Shown piece by piece: positions 11,226 through 20,639 of a stretch of 64,000 bases of DNA; the first letter of the stretch is position 1, and every line of letters begins with the position of its first letter. This stretch comes from Diplolepis rosae (taxonomy: Eukaryota > Arthropoda > Insecta > Hymenoptera > Diplolepididae). The DNA is taken from contig JAPYXD010000686.1 in NCBI GenBank assembly GCA_030998225.1, forward strand, positions 4,216,001 to 4,280,000, read 5' to 3'. Position numbers and translations under genes: made by a program. The notes beneath the pieces are model-generated. The model worked only from the letters and a program-made list of their open reading frames with translations, was not told the DNA's origin and made no database searches.

Positions 11226-11400
11226 GAATTCGTGTATTGGGAGAGATAAAAAGGTATCGAATGATATTTCGGTATCAAATACAGAAAACGAAACAGGAGA
11301 AACAATTACTACTGACCCAGTTCCAGGAACTAGCAAACTGAGAGATTCAGATTTACGGAAAACGCAAACACCAAAGTGGTTACGAGGTTTATTCAAATAA
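11226..11400 (+). CDS. Possible terminal exon of an unidentified gene
   Basis: A pyrimidine-rich tract ending in TTTTACAG (to 11,225) could be a splice acceptor. The following frame stays open to a TAA at 11,398-11,400 and reads, in part, DPVPGTSKLRDSDLRK and ending TPKWLRGLFK. An AATAAA lies 135 bp after the stop. The composition (Ser/Thr/Asp-rich, then basic) is more protein-like than the surroundings, but I recognise no domain and see no upstream exon. It could be the last exon of a host gene or of a transposon. Low confidence. Confidence 0.25.
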
Positions 11401-11968
11401 CCTATCCAAAACTATCTATGTATGGATGGAGATCCTTATTGATTATTCACATAATTTCCAAACCCTAATTGTATCGTTATACTATGTTACAAATAATTAA
11501 AATATTTTAATAATATGTTTTAAAAAGCTATAGGAATAAATATATGTTATAATATTTTTTTTTGTGGCGGGGAGTTTTAATTGAGTATAGAAAATAGAAA
11601 TGCTATAGCGCCATTTGAATTCATGTAACGGTATCTAAACAATTCATAAATTTTTTTAAATCAGTCACTACTTTCTTAAAAAGTTAAGGAAATTTAATTA
11701 TGAATATTTTTACATTGATAGCAACACTTGATTAATTAATCTGTGTATTCAGTTTTGTAATCACAAATGGTTTATTTCAAAATTATTATACAACTTCATA
11801 TAAAAGTATTTAAAGTTTTGATCACTTTAGTTTTAAGTTAGATTTCTCAAAAATGTGTAAAAAGATAAAATTCTAATTCCCAGCGGAATAAGATCATTTA
11901 ATTCTAAATTCTTTAGAAAAAAATTTCATTTTTCCAAAAATACATCACGGAGAGAAATAACTAGTTTT
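11401..11968. other. AT-rich intergenic sequence
   Basis: Contains the AATAAA at 11,535-11,540 that could serve the possible exon to the left. Otherwise nothing recognised. Confidence 0.35.
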
Positions 11969-12064
11969 ACGCACGTGAAAGGTACTAAGCATTAAGAACA
12001 AGTGAATGGACGAGTGTGAAATATATGAATTCAAGTATTTCACACCAGCAAATTTCACGTGCGT
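11969..12064. repeat. Nested perfect inverted repeats
   Basis: An outer pair, ACGCACGTGAAA (11,969-11,980) and its exact complement (12,053-12,064), encloses an inner pair, GTGTGAAATA (12,014-12,023) and TATTTCACAC (12,036-12,045), around an ATGAATTCA centre. A third copy of GCACGTGAAA follows at about 12,066. This is either a decayed foldback element or a cluster of E-box-like CACGTG sites. No transposase is linked to it. Confidence 0.6.
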
Positions 12065-12153
12065 CGCACGTGAAACTCGAGCGTTTGTTACACTGGCCTT
12101 CTAATGTTTTCAACGAGTCATCTTGTAGCTCAATTTTGAAGCTCACATAATTC

Positions 12154-12760
12154 TTATGTTATTCCATGCTTATAGAAGTTCTTTTCCTTAGTGGCGAAAA
12201 ACTGAAGTAAGCTGTTTTTTACACCTTCAACGGAATCAAAGTTCACAGCGTTTAAAAAATTCTGGAAAGACCGGAGCAAATGGTTATCCGATTGTACCAA
12301 ATCAGGAAAGTATGGTGAGTACGGTAAAGTATCCCATCCAAGCTGCAAAATTTTCTGGTGAGTGACCAAACTTGTTTTTCGGCAGCAGCTTGAAAAATAT
12401 AATTTCCTTCCAATCCCCCCATACAGAGAGCGTCGTCTTCTTTTGATGAATATCTGCCTTCGTAATTGATTAAGTAGGTCCTTCTCGCCTGGTACACGAT
12501 CGTTTTTGCTTTACATTGTTGTAAACAATCCATTTTTCATCTCCAGTTATGATTTGCTTGAAAAATGGATCATTTTCTTTGCGTTTTAAGAGTAAATCGC
12601 AAATGGTAACGCGCCAAACCAAGTAAATTTTCTTTGTCTCGTGGGGAGCCCAAGTGTCAAGCTTTGAAACTAATCCAAGGCTTTTTAAATGATCGTGAAA
12701 CCAGAACGAAATTTTGAAAACAAATTCTGACACTGGTATTCTCTAAACACGTCACCGTGA
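12154..12760 (-). pseudogene. Mariner transposase (mellifera-like) with internal deletion
   Basis: On the minus strand the first part reads FHDHLKSLGLVSKLDTWAPH, CDLLLKRKENDPFFKQI and ITGDEKWIVYNNV (first catalytic Asp). A shifted frame then gives IHQKKTTLSVWGDWK and LLPKNK. The sequence next jumps straight to VTHQKILQLGWDTLPYSP, so the segment with the second Asp (usual HQDNARPH) has been deleted. The third Asp region survives as FPDLVQSDNHLLRS. The end, FYKHGIT, stops short of the usual C-terminus. No terminal repeats were found, so this is a doubly truncated relic. Confidence 0.8.
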
Positions 12761-13141
12761 ACGGCACAAAACTTTTTTCTCGCTTTTAGTTAATTATAAC
12801 TTTCACATAAATAAAAAAACTAGCACTCGAAAATGCATCCTAACATGTAGTGTTGACAATCCATAATCATATGACTTGATATATAAAACTTTGCCTTTGA
12901 CTCTATCTAAGTCATTCATCTCTTTAGATGTAGCTTGACAAATGTAGCAAGTCATAGATGATAAAGTTACAGAAAAAACCTGGCAAACTTTTCCCTCCAC
13001 CATCGTCAACTTCATATCAGGTTTTATCACAAAAGTACCGGAATCGTTTTTTATTATTGTCGACTTCATTTCATCGATTTCTTTCTGAAGGGATGATATT
13101 ACTGAATTGGTTTTTCCTGGGGTTTCTTTTGCGAATTCATA
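12761..13141. other. Intergenic, nothing recognised
   Basis: No coding or repeat similarity seen, apart from the terminal repeat of the next mariner fragment at its right edge. Confidence 0.3.
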
Positions 13142-13455
13142 TATTGGGTTGGCAACAAAGTCATTTTGCTTTTTTCCGCTAGATGACTATAGTCGTTCGA
13201 AGTCGTTCTTCTCCACTGCAAACTTCAGACCGTATATGGCATTTGTCAGCTGACGTTTCATAGATTATTCAGGGAAAAAAATGTTTCAAGTTTTATTGTT
13301 TATTTATTGTTTTCATTTTCGTCAAATTTTACTTTATTACTTCCGAAAAGGTAAAAACGCAGTGCAAGCTCAAAAAAAGTTGTATGATGTTTATGGTGAA
13401 AAATCATTAACAGAACGCCACTGCCAGAATTGGTTTGCTCATTTTCGTTCATGTT
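13142..13455 (+). pseudogene. Mariner fragment: left terminal repeat plus N-terminal transposase
   Basis: It starts with a typical mariner terminus, TTGGGTTGGCAACAAAG, preceded by TA. A frame beginning near 13,281 contains ILLYYFRKGKNAVQAQKKL, then YDVYGEKSLTERHCQNWF, the first helix-turn-helix of mellifera-type mariner transposases. Similarity stops at WFAHFRS (about 13,450), where an unrelated pyrimidine-rich sequence begins. The catalytic domain is missing. It lies on the strand opposite to the neighbouring relic at 12,154, so the two are not one element cut by a simple insertion. Confidence 0.75.
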
Positions 13456-13911
13456 CATGTTCTTGCCTTAATCGGCCGGATCACCATTTGATCGTGCCTT
13501 ACCCGGTTATATCACCTTTCGATACTGCCTTATCCTGTCGAATCACCTTTGCAAAATCATATGTTTTTTTATTTCTTTGCTTACAAGCAGTTATTGCAGT
13601 TATATCTTATTTGGCCTCCAAATTACTGCCAGGGTTCATTTTGACTCCATAACACGTTGACACGTTAAGACCTAAAATTTTCTGATTTTTACATTTCCGA
13701 TGTCAGAAATAGGGCTTTCAATTTTAAAAAATGAAGATGATCTTAAATCAGCCCAAAAATTTATTGGAGGCTCAAAGTTAAGGTCGCCTTCAGATGTTCC
13801 CTTTTGGCCCCTACAATTTTAGCCTAAAACATTTTCTTAAAATGTTTTCCTAATAAGATAATCCATTGGTAACCGAAGAATAAGACATACATATTCAAAG
13901 AAACGAATATG
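13456..13911. other. Intergenic sequence, nothing recognised
   Basis: Includes a short degenerate repeat of roughly 25-30 bp at 13,470-13,550 built on GG/CCGGATCACC-like and ATCACCTTT words. No coding similarity. Confidence 0.3.
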
Positions 13912-14441
13912 TACACGGAGAAAAATAGTTGAAGTAATTTTACTCAATATTATATTCAATAATCAAAACCAATTATAAACATTCAAAATACAATTATAGT
14001 TTATGTTAGTACACCGAAACAAATCTCTTCCGAATTTTGCACAAATCTGAATTTACTAAAATCGCAACACATTCGTTTTACTTTAATTGCAGAAATTTAA
14101 GAGAATGTCGTATGGACATCAGTATGCCAAAATAGCAACGCCGATATACAAAGAAAGCACACTACTCTGCTTGTGAAAAACGCATGGCACCCGTACTCTT
14201 TCGGTATGGCTAAGCTGGTTTGACAATGTATTGCAATACACTGAAGTTGCCGAATCTAATGTATTGCAATACATTGTCAAACCAATTTGGCCATACCGAG
14301 AGAGTACGGATTCCGTGAGTTTGCGCAAGCAGAATGGTGTGCTTTCTTCGTATTTATTTATACCAATATCACATAAAAAGTCGTTTACGAAAATTGTAAC
14401 GGCACCTCATACGAAATGCGTAAGAGATTTTTCTCGGTGTA
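13912..14441. mobile_element. Candidate MITE with terminal repeats and a long internal hairpin
   Basis: The ends TACACGGAGAAAAATAG (left) and TACACCGAGAAAAATC (right, complement) form near-perfect inverted repeats. Inside lies a strong hairpin: about 95 bp on each side (14,150-14,241 and 14,262-14,355) are complementary, with a perfect 24-bp core (14,217-14,240 and 14,260-14,283). The core contains TGTATTGCAATACA, itself a palindrome. No protein is encoded. The whole could be a non-autonomous transposon, or a hairpin that inserted between two unrelated short terminal matches. Confidence 0.6.
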
Positions 14442-14721
14442 GGAAGTTATTAATTTGACCCTAATAGATTGAAGTTAATCCTCCTACACAGAAAATTTTA
14501 GTTGTCGATACTTTCTTTAATTGTCATCGAATTTTGAATATGACTAGTCAATAAGAATTTCGACAACTTTTTTAGAAGTATTCATTGAAAGCTGTACGGA
14601 ATTATTGAATTCGTCAATGAATTTTTTTATGATTTCGTTCCTATCCAAAAGTCGATGACATGTGACTGTAATAAGAATTTTTATGCAACGGAAGCACGTT
14701 TTTCGCGTTATCCCGGGACTG

Positions 14722-15312
14722 TTATTGTAAGATTAATTTGGAATATGTTTTGAAAATTAAATCCATCGAATTTATTTTAAAGAATTTGAAATCTTTCTGT
14801 GGAAAAAAAGACGCTTTCGACTGATGGATTTTGTTTTTTAGATCCTTCTGTCTTTTTTTACATACCTTATTTCGTAGAATTATGTTTCTTGGCGATTTTT
14901 TTCGCTTTTGGAGGTAATTTCGCGGGCGTCTTATGCGGTTTATTTTTTTGGCCTTTTCGGAAGATGTCATACTTTTCAGAATATGAAAACTTTTTCATTA
15001 AAAGTTTTCTATCCTGAGTAGAAATGAAAGCGTGGTATTGCAGTGTACCCAGAATCGTTACTGCTTGGTCAAATTGTCCTTTCAGAATCTCGGTAGCTAT
15101 GGCATAACTTTCTTTGCTGCTGAAGAAAATTTCGGTTTCTTTGTAATTACTCTTTGCCCACTGGAATAAAGCTTGAGGAATGCGTATGTGATGTTTTGAA
15201 GAACGTTGTAAGCTAGAACAGCCACCGTGTCATGTGCTAAATTATCGGATATTATCGCGATACTTCTGTGTTTCAGCTCTTCACCATCCTTATGATAAAT
15301 TTCTAAAGACAA
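14722..15312 (-). pseudogene. Unnamed transposase-like family, copy A (internally deleted)
   Basis: The minus-strand frame starting near 15,312 reads KDGEELKHRSIAIISDNLAH and continues HDTVAVLAYNVLQ. The same block appears in copy B at 19,498-20,385 as NFVTISENVTHDTSSV. After about 70 residues the frame breaks; the later part, in another frame (to 14,722), is strongly basic and Lys/Pro-rich, as is the C-terminus of copy B. The region between these blocks in copy B (SDGAASQYKN to ASLQRI) is missing here. I recognise the family as a widespread multicopy insect protein without an established name, so the function is an inference from its repeats. Confidence 0.5.
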
Positions 15313-15989
15313 ACCTGCTTCAAGAAAGTCTTCTCAGATAAAATCTAAAAATAATGTACCCAACTCGTATGCTGGGATATTATGCTGAGTCAAAGTATTT
15401 TCTCTTATGGGAAACGAAAATAGTGGAACTCTAGTGGTAGAAATAACGAAGCAACAAAAAAAATGAAGAAAAAAATGGACAAAGAAACAAATCCCGTCAC
15501 ATGATTTTGATGTCACGTGATGAAATATCATATATTTAAATTTTAAGATTGGGTTTCTAAACATCCCACATGTATTTCACACAGAGCAGTTACACTAACC
15601 GCGTATGATATTATGTAATGTACATAATTAGCTGGAGGGTGTTCTACGGATTCCCTAGCGTGAAAACGGTAGCGAATGGTCGCGCGGCCTCAGCTCCGGC
15701 GAAGCATCCGGGTATTCGTCGCACAATTGCTCGAAAACAAAAAAAAAGACATCCTGAAATTTTCCTATTTTTCATAGGAAAATTCTCAGCTTTTTAACTA
15801 GATAATTTTAAAAAAAATAAAATGGGTCCAAATTTGAGAAAAAGTCAAATTTATTTTTGATTTTCGAAAATGGAGGTCAAATTTTGATTTTTTCCAAAAA
15901 TGGTTACAACCAGTTGAAAGATCACGAAAAAGACTGAAGAAAACTTTTGCTTTATGCAAAAAGAAATAAGTTATATTCAGAGAAAAAAT
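15313..15989. other. Intergenic; perfect 11-bp hairpin
   Basis: AATTTTCCTAT (15,758-15,768) and its exact complement (15,774-15,784) form a hairpin with a 5-base loop. A GC-rich patch lies at about 15,650-15,720. No coding similarity. Confidence 0.4.
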
Positions 15990-16101
15990 AGGTGGCCTTT
16001 CCGGTCTTGTACAGATGTTAATTCATAAAACGTCAACTTTTCGACCACAGTTTTGGTCTTTATCAACACTATAAAGGAAATATTTAACATGAGCATTTGC
16101 T
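15990..16101 (-). ncRNA. Penelope-like terminal region with hammerhead-like core (candidate)
   Basis: Read on the minus strand from about 16,072, the sequence has a degenerate CTGATGA box (TTGATAAA), a GACC/GGTC stem with an 8-base loop, and then CGAAAA. This is the order of the catalytic core and helix II of hammerhead ribozymes. Small type I hammerheads are known from the terminal repeats of Penelope-like elements, and the reverse transcriptase of such an element lies upstream on the same strand. The first core box deviates from consensus, and I could not fold helices I and III convincingly, so this copy is probably inactive or misread. Confidence 0.35.
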
Positions 16102-16373
16102 GGGTGAACTGCCGTATCCGAGAGCATGTCGAGGTTGCCCGGTGCTTTAGGTGCCAGGGGTATGGCCATGTGTCGCGCGGCTGCGCGCTTCCAGGCTGGA
16201 AGGATGCCTGCTGGAGGTGTGGGGGCGCGTTGCACGTGGCCAAGGAGTGCAAGGCTCCCCCTCAGTGCCTGACTTGCGCTGATAGGGGCGAAAAAGATGT
16301 CACCCATGTTTCGGGGAGCGGCTCTTGCCCAATATTTAGGGCCGAGCTCCGAAGGTTGAGAGGTGCAAAGTGA
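16102..16373 (+). pseudogene. ORF1 (gag-like) C-terminal fragment of copy 4, zinc knuckles intact
   Basis: Three cysteine-histidine knuckles are preserved: CFRCQGYGHVSRGC, CWRCGGALHVAKEC and CLTC with later H and C. The ORF1 stop has the same context as in the array copies (AAAGTGA), with ORF2 continuing in the -1 frame without an ATG. Everything before the knuckles is missing. Confidence 0.82.
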
Positions 16374-17764
16374 AGTTCCTACAGGTCAACCTCGGGAGAG
16401 GGAAGGAAGCCCAGAACCTTCCGATGCAGACTGCCAGGGAGAGGAGGGCCGATGTGTTGCTCATTAGTGAGCAACACAAATAGTCCGAAAACTCTGCTTG
16501 GTACCAGGATGCATGAAGGAGGGCTGGGATCCTTGTTGGCAGCCCTGATTCGACCATCGGGGATTTCCTGGAGACCGACGCAGGGTTCGTTTGGGTGGAG
16601 GTGGTGGGGTTACGCATGTACAGCTGCTACTTCTCTCCCAGCGATACCTTCGAGATCTTTAAAACCCAGATCCTTCTCCTTGAGGAAAGCCTCAGAGAGG
16701 CTAGTGGGTGGTCCCTTATTGCGGGTGACTTTAATAGAAAGTCGCCCGAGTGGGGAGAAGCCCGTCTGGATAGGAGAGGGATCTTGGTCGGCGAGATGGT
16801 CGCTATGAATGACCTGATTGTATTGAAACGGGACAGGGATTTTACGTTCAGACGAGGAGCGGGGGGGTCGATTATCGTCCTCACGATTGCCGTGCCCTGT
16901 CTTGCCTGAAGGATAGGCGACTGGTGCGTCCTCGAGGTAATAACCTTGAGTGACCACCGGTGCATTGAGTTTAGCATCTGGGAACGGAGTCACCCAGTGA
17001 ATACAGCAAGGAGCGGCAGGGCAAGGAGCCCCTCCTGGAACACGAAACGACTCAGCAAAGACAAGCTTCGCAAACATCTTGAAGAAACCAGGCTCCTAGA
17101 TGAGCTCGATTGGGCAAGGTCTGCTGGATCTTTGGAGGACACTGTGCGGGCAGCGAGGCGGAAACTGGTCGCAGCATGTGACCACTCCACGCCTCGCCGC
17201 GGGCACGGGCGTACCGGGGACTCGATGTACTGGTGGAACGACCAGTTGTCTGTCCTGCGTCGAAAATGCCTCACAGTGCGGCGGAGATTTACCCGCTCAA
17301 AGAGTGTTCCTCTGCTGTATGAGGCATGGAAAAAAGCAAAATCAGCTCTGAGGCAAGGCATGGTGACCAATCCGGGAGATTGGCACATCGTCTGATCCCG
17401 GAGCTCTCCACCTGGCTGGATAAAGAGCACGGTCAAGTCGGCTTTTACCTGGCGCAAGCGCTTTCGGGCCATGGTTGCTTTGATGCGTACCTGAAGCGCT
17501 TCAAGAAAAGAGACGATGAGTCGTGTCGTTACTGCGGTTCCCATGTGAAAAATGCAGAGCACACTCTTTGTCTGTGCCAAGTAGGGCGCGAGAAGGGAAG
17601 CTGTCGGTCGGGCCGTCGGCGCACAACTCACTCCTGACACGATGGTCTCTCTCATGCTCCAGTCTGAAAAGATATGGATGCTTATCGAGTCATTCGTCAC
17701 CCTGGTGATGAAGACGAGGGAGCTCGGTGGGCGTGCAGAGCGCGGCAACAACGTGGGCCAGTAG
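16374..17764 (+). pseudogene. ORF2 remnant of copy 4 (endonuclease and C-terminus, no reverse transcriptase)
   Basis: The start of the apurinic-like endonuclease is readable (VKFLQVNLGRGKEAQ) and the GDFNRKSPEWGEAR block carries the catalytic Asp/Asn pair. The G run at 16,861-16,867 has seven bases here, whereas copies 2 and 3 have six; seven keeps the frame open across SIIVLTIA. After the deletion the C-terminus reads RLIPELSTWLDKEHGQVGFY and the CCHC-like CRYCGSHVKNAEHTLCLC. In-frame stops and shifts make it non-functional. Long open frames on the opposite strand here are antisense shadows. Confidence 0.8.
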
Positions 17765-17768
17765 AAAT

Positions 17769-18244
17769 TTATTATAAAATCTATGTAATTGTCTGTTGTA
17801 TAAAAATTTTTCCTTGTGAAAAATTCGTTAAGTTTAAAAACATAGATTGCTTGTTTGTTCACTTTGAGGTTAAAATGAAACAAAGACACCTATATAATAT
17901 AAATGCACAGTAAAAAGAAATTATTAAAATTTATAATGAATTATGTAAAAATCCCGTTACTTACAAGCAATTCCCTTTTGAAATAGTTCACATTTTTTTG
18001 GATAATTTATAATTAATATCTGAAAAAAGTTTCAGTGCGTTTTTGGCTATAATAGCGTTGTTACTCTAAAGGTGCATTCATAGCATTTCTGATGTGTATC
18101 GTATAAAAGCGTGGTAAAATTTGAAAGTTATTTTAGGAAATTTATGAAATTATGAAATTATTCAGAAAGTAGAGAAATCATTATTTTATTGATTTTATAA
18201 TGTTATTGTAAATTGCACTAAGATTTTCTAAGTCTGTTTTATAA
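17769..18244. other. AT-rich flank between R1-clade fragment and Penelope RT
   Basis: Probably the 3' non-coding part of the minus-strand Penelope-like element interrupted by the R1-clade fragment. No GIY-YIG endonuclease domain could be read here. Confidence 0.35.
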
Positions 18245-19211
18245 TTAATTGAGGAATTTCCTCTTTGAATATAAATTATTTCTAGAAATAATCTGTTTCC
18301 TGTACCAATTAGTTGTAATTTTATTATTAATAATTTGAATGTTTGAATCTAGGAAGTTGATGTTATTATTTATAAATTTTTCTAAAGTACATTTAAGTTT
18401 TTTATCTATGGAATTGAATCTGCATAATATATTTTTCACTTTGTTTTCTAGTAGACATATTAAAGTGTCATCTACATATCTAATAAAACATGATATCATA
18501 AGGTAATGTAAAAAAAGAAAAATTCTAATTCTACCATGACAACGTTTGCAGCAGTGGCTGATAAAGGTGATCCCATTGGTGAACCAAAAATTTGCTTATG
18601 AAATTCATTGTTAAAGGTACAGTGTGATGATTCAAGACAAAATTGTAAAATGTTATCAAAATGTGTTTGTTTAAGAAGAGTATTGGTTCTTATTTGATTC
18701 CATCTTAGTTTAACTGATTTTCTAATAAGATTCCATGAAATATTAGTATACATTGAAACAACATCAAGTGAGATAATAGTAAAGTTAGTTGGGATATAAG
18801 TATTAGAAATTTTATTTTTAAATTTAAAACTATCTTTAATATGATATTCTGCGTGTCCAACAATTTTTTGCATAGATTTCGAAAGTAATTTGGATAAGCT
18901 GTATAATGGTGAACCAATAAATGAAGTAATAGGTTTTAATGGACAGTCTATTTTATACATTTTAGCTAAACCATAGAATTTGGGTGCAATGTTGGTGCAA
19001 CAATGTAGAAATTTGTATAGTTTTTCATCAATAATATTTTTATTTGAGTCGAAATTTCTGAAGTGGCCCCCTCATTTTTCGCAGAGTTACGAATCGCGCA
19101 ATTGATCTTTCCATTTTGAAGTGCCAGCACCCACAAATACTTCCTCCAAGTTTTGTGCATATATTCCAATTGTTTAATAGTTTTTTCAAAACTTAAACAT
19201 TTATGCACCAT
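18245..19211 (-). pseudogene. Penelope-like reverse transcriptase, broken
   Basis: Three overlapping minus-strand frames together give the reverse transcriptase core in order: IAPKFYGLAKMYK and CPLKPITSFIGSPLYSLSK, then IISLDVVSMYTNI (first catalytic Asp), HKQIFGSPMGSPLSATAANV, then CFIRYVDDTLICL (the DD pair) and NINFLDSNI. These are the signature blocks of Penelope-like rather than LTR or LINE enzymes. Frame changes occur near 18,965 and 18,497. No endonuclease domain follows. The region left of it is interrupted by the R1-clade fragment, and a possible terminal region lies at 15,990-16,101. The catalytic residues are intact although the frame is not. Confidence 0.85.
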
Positions 19212-19497
19212 TTTATTGAAATATTCATAACAATTATAATTCTATCGCGAATTTGATGAAATTTTCAGGATTGTTAAATGAATGATGGTCCTTTTAAATA
19301 ATATAATGCGATGTGAAAAAAATTTTTATTTAACAATTTTTTTATAACAATTTCATAAACAAATGCATTTTTAACTGCTTTCTCCACGCAATTTGTCCCT
19401 AGTTTTTACATGGAAAGAACCCTAAAATAGTGAGCAACTATCGTATGAAAAAAAAATTTTGAGCAACACCGCGCAAGCAACTAATACACATATAAAT

Positions 19498-20385
19498 TCA
19501 GAATTTGGGAGTTCCCCTCGTCTTTTTTGGTTTTTTTTTTGGTAAAACATTTTTGATCGACTCGGTGTCTTTCGAAAACAATTTACTCTCAATTGTCGAA
19601 TCATTGACTGGTATATAACAATGGAATTGTCTTGTGTTTTGTATAGTCGTTGTGTTTTGGAAACGTGTTTTGAGATACGCGTTATGAATTTCATGCTCAT
19701 TTTCGGTACAAAAATCGAAATCAATGTTCTTGAAAAACGTTTTCGCCCAATCAAACAGTTTTTGTGTGGTCGTAATTCGATCATTATTTATTCTTTGTAA
19801 ACTGACTTTGTACGCGTGCCTTTGTACTGTCCCTCCAATTCCATCACAAGCTCCCTTTCCATGAGAAGTTGCAAAAAAATTCCGTTCTACCGTAATCCCA
19901 AAATCTTTCTCATGGAGCGCCAAATTAATGAAATTGCATTTATTTTTATATTGTGACGCGGCTCCATCAGAAAAGTAAGAAATTTATTTGATATTCTTAT
20001 CCGAAAGTTGAGTTCCTACGTATTTGATCATTCGCGAATTGAAAAAGTGGACCGAACTCGTATCGTGTGTAACATTTTCCGAGATGGTAACGAAATTTCG
20101 GTTTTTTATTTTACAATTTTCGCGATAATAAATTACATAAGGATGCAATGTAGCTTGATTATTAGACCAATGATGAGACTGAATTGCATTTTGCACATAA
20201 AACGAATAACTCTCAGCAAAGTCTAAACTTACAACAATTTCTTCCTCCTGTATTTCTTCTTTCTTTTCCTTAAAATAAGAGGCTTGGGACTTTGCTATTA
20301 AATCATGCTTGATCAAAACTGGTAATTCGGATTGCAGCTCATTCAGAAAATCCTCAACTGATTTGGATGTTTCTGTTATTTCGCT
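19498..20385 (-). pseudogene. Unnamed transposase-like family, copy B (one in-frame stop)
   Basis: Minus-strand reading gives EIVVSLDFAESYSFYVQNAI, HHWSNNQATLHPYVIYY, NFVTISENVTHDTSSV, then a TAA (about 19,985), YFSDGAASQYKN, FFATSHGKGACDGIGGTVQR and a basic tail (LPKKKPKKTRG) that could be a nuclear signal. Both sides of the stop are in one frame, so a single nonsense change separates an otherwise continuous frame of about 295 codons. Conserved Asp residues in SLDFAE, FSDGAA and CDGIGG recall an RNase H-like nuclease core; this is an inference. The family is multicopy in insects and I know no established name. Copy A lies at 14,722-15,312. The 5' end is cut at about 20,385. Confidence 0.55.
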
Positions 20386-20639
20386 CCTGTGTTACGTACG
20401 AAAACGCACAAATGTACATCACGTGAAATGACGTTTGCTTTTAGGTCAACGCCCGCGCGCTATAACCTAGGGAACGACCTATCGCGATTAGAGGTTTCGG
20501 CAATGGCCTTAATCATAGGAAAAATCACATTCGGCTAAGAGAATAATTTAACGCTATCCGTTGACTCGTGATCAGTTTTTCTCAAGACCAAGAGTCAATT
20601 TATCAATCAATTTATCACCTATCCCAAATGTCCTGCTAA

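Larger units (their letters stand above)
16102..17768 (+). mobile_element. R1-clade retrotransposon copy 4: fragment outside the satellite array
   Basis: Related throughout to the three copies in the array, but visibly more diverged. It holds the ORF1 zinc knuckles (to the TGA at 16,371), the ORF2 endonuclease with several breaks (a TAG after ISEQHK), then the linker. From GGCAT near 17,360 it jumps to the C-terminal region, so about 1.64 kb with the whole reverse transcriptase is missing. The junction lies at the word GGCAT, present at both deletion borders in the intact copies. Similarity ends 4 bases after the ORF2 stop (17,762-17,764), without 3' UTR or poly(A). It sits between a Penelope-like reverse transcriptase and the presumed end of that element. 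Lacking both termini, it gives no information on its target. Confidence 0.85.

Noticed and set aside
16990..17889. 299-codon open frame on the minus strand, and similar long antisense frames opposite the R1-clade copies
   Set aside because: They lie antisense to recognisable ORF2 domains and have no domain of their own; GC-rich coding DNA gives long shadow frames.
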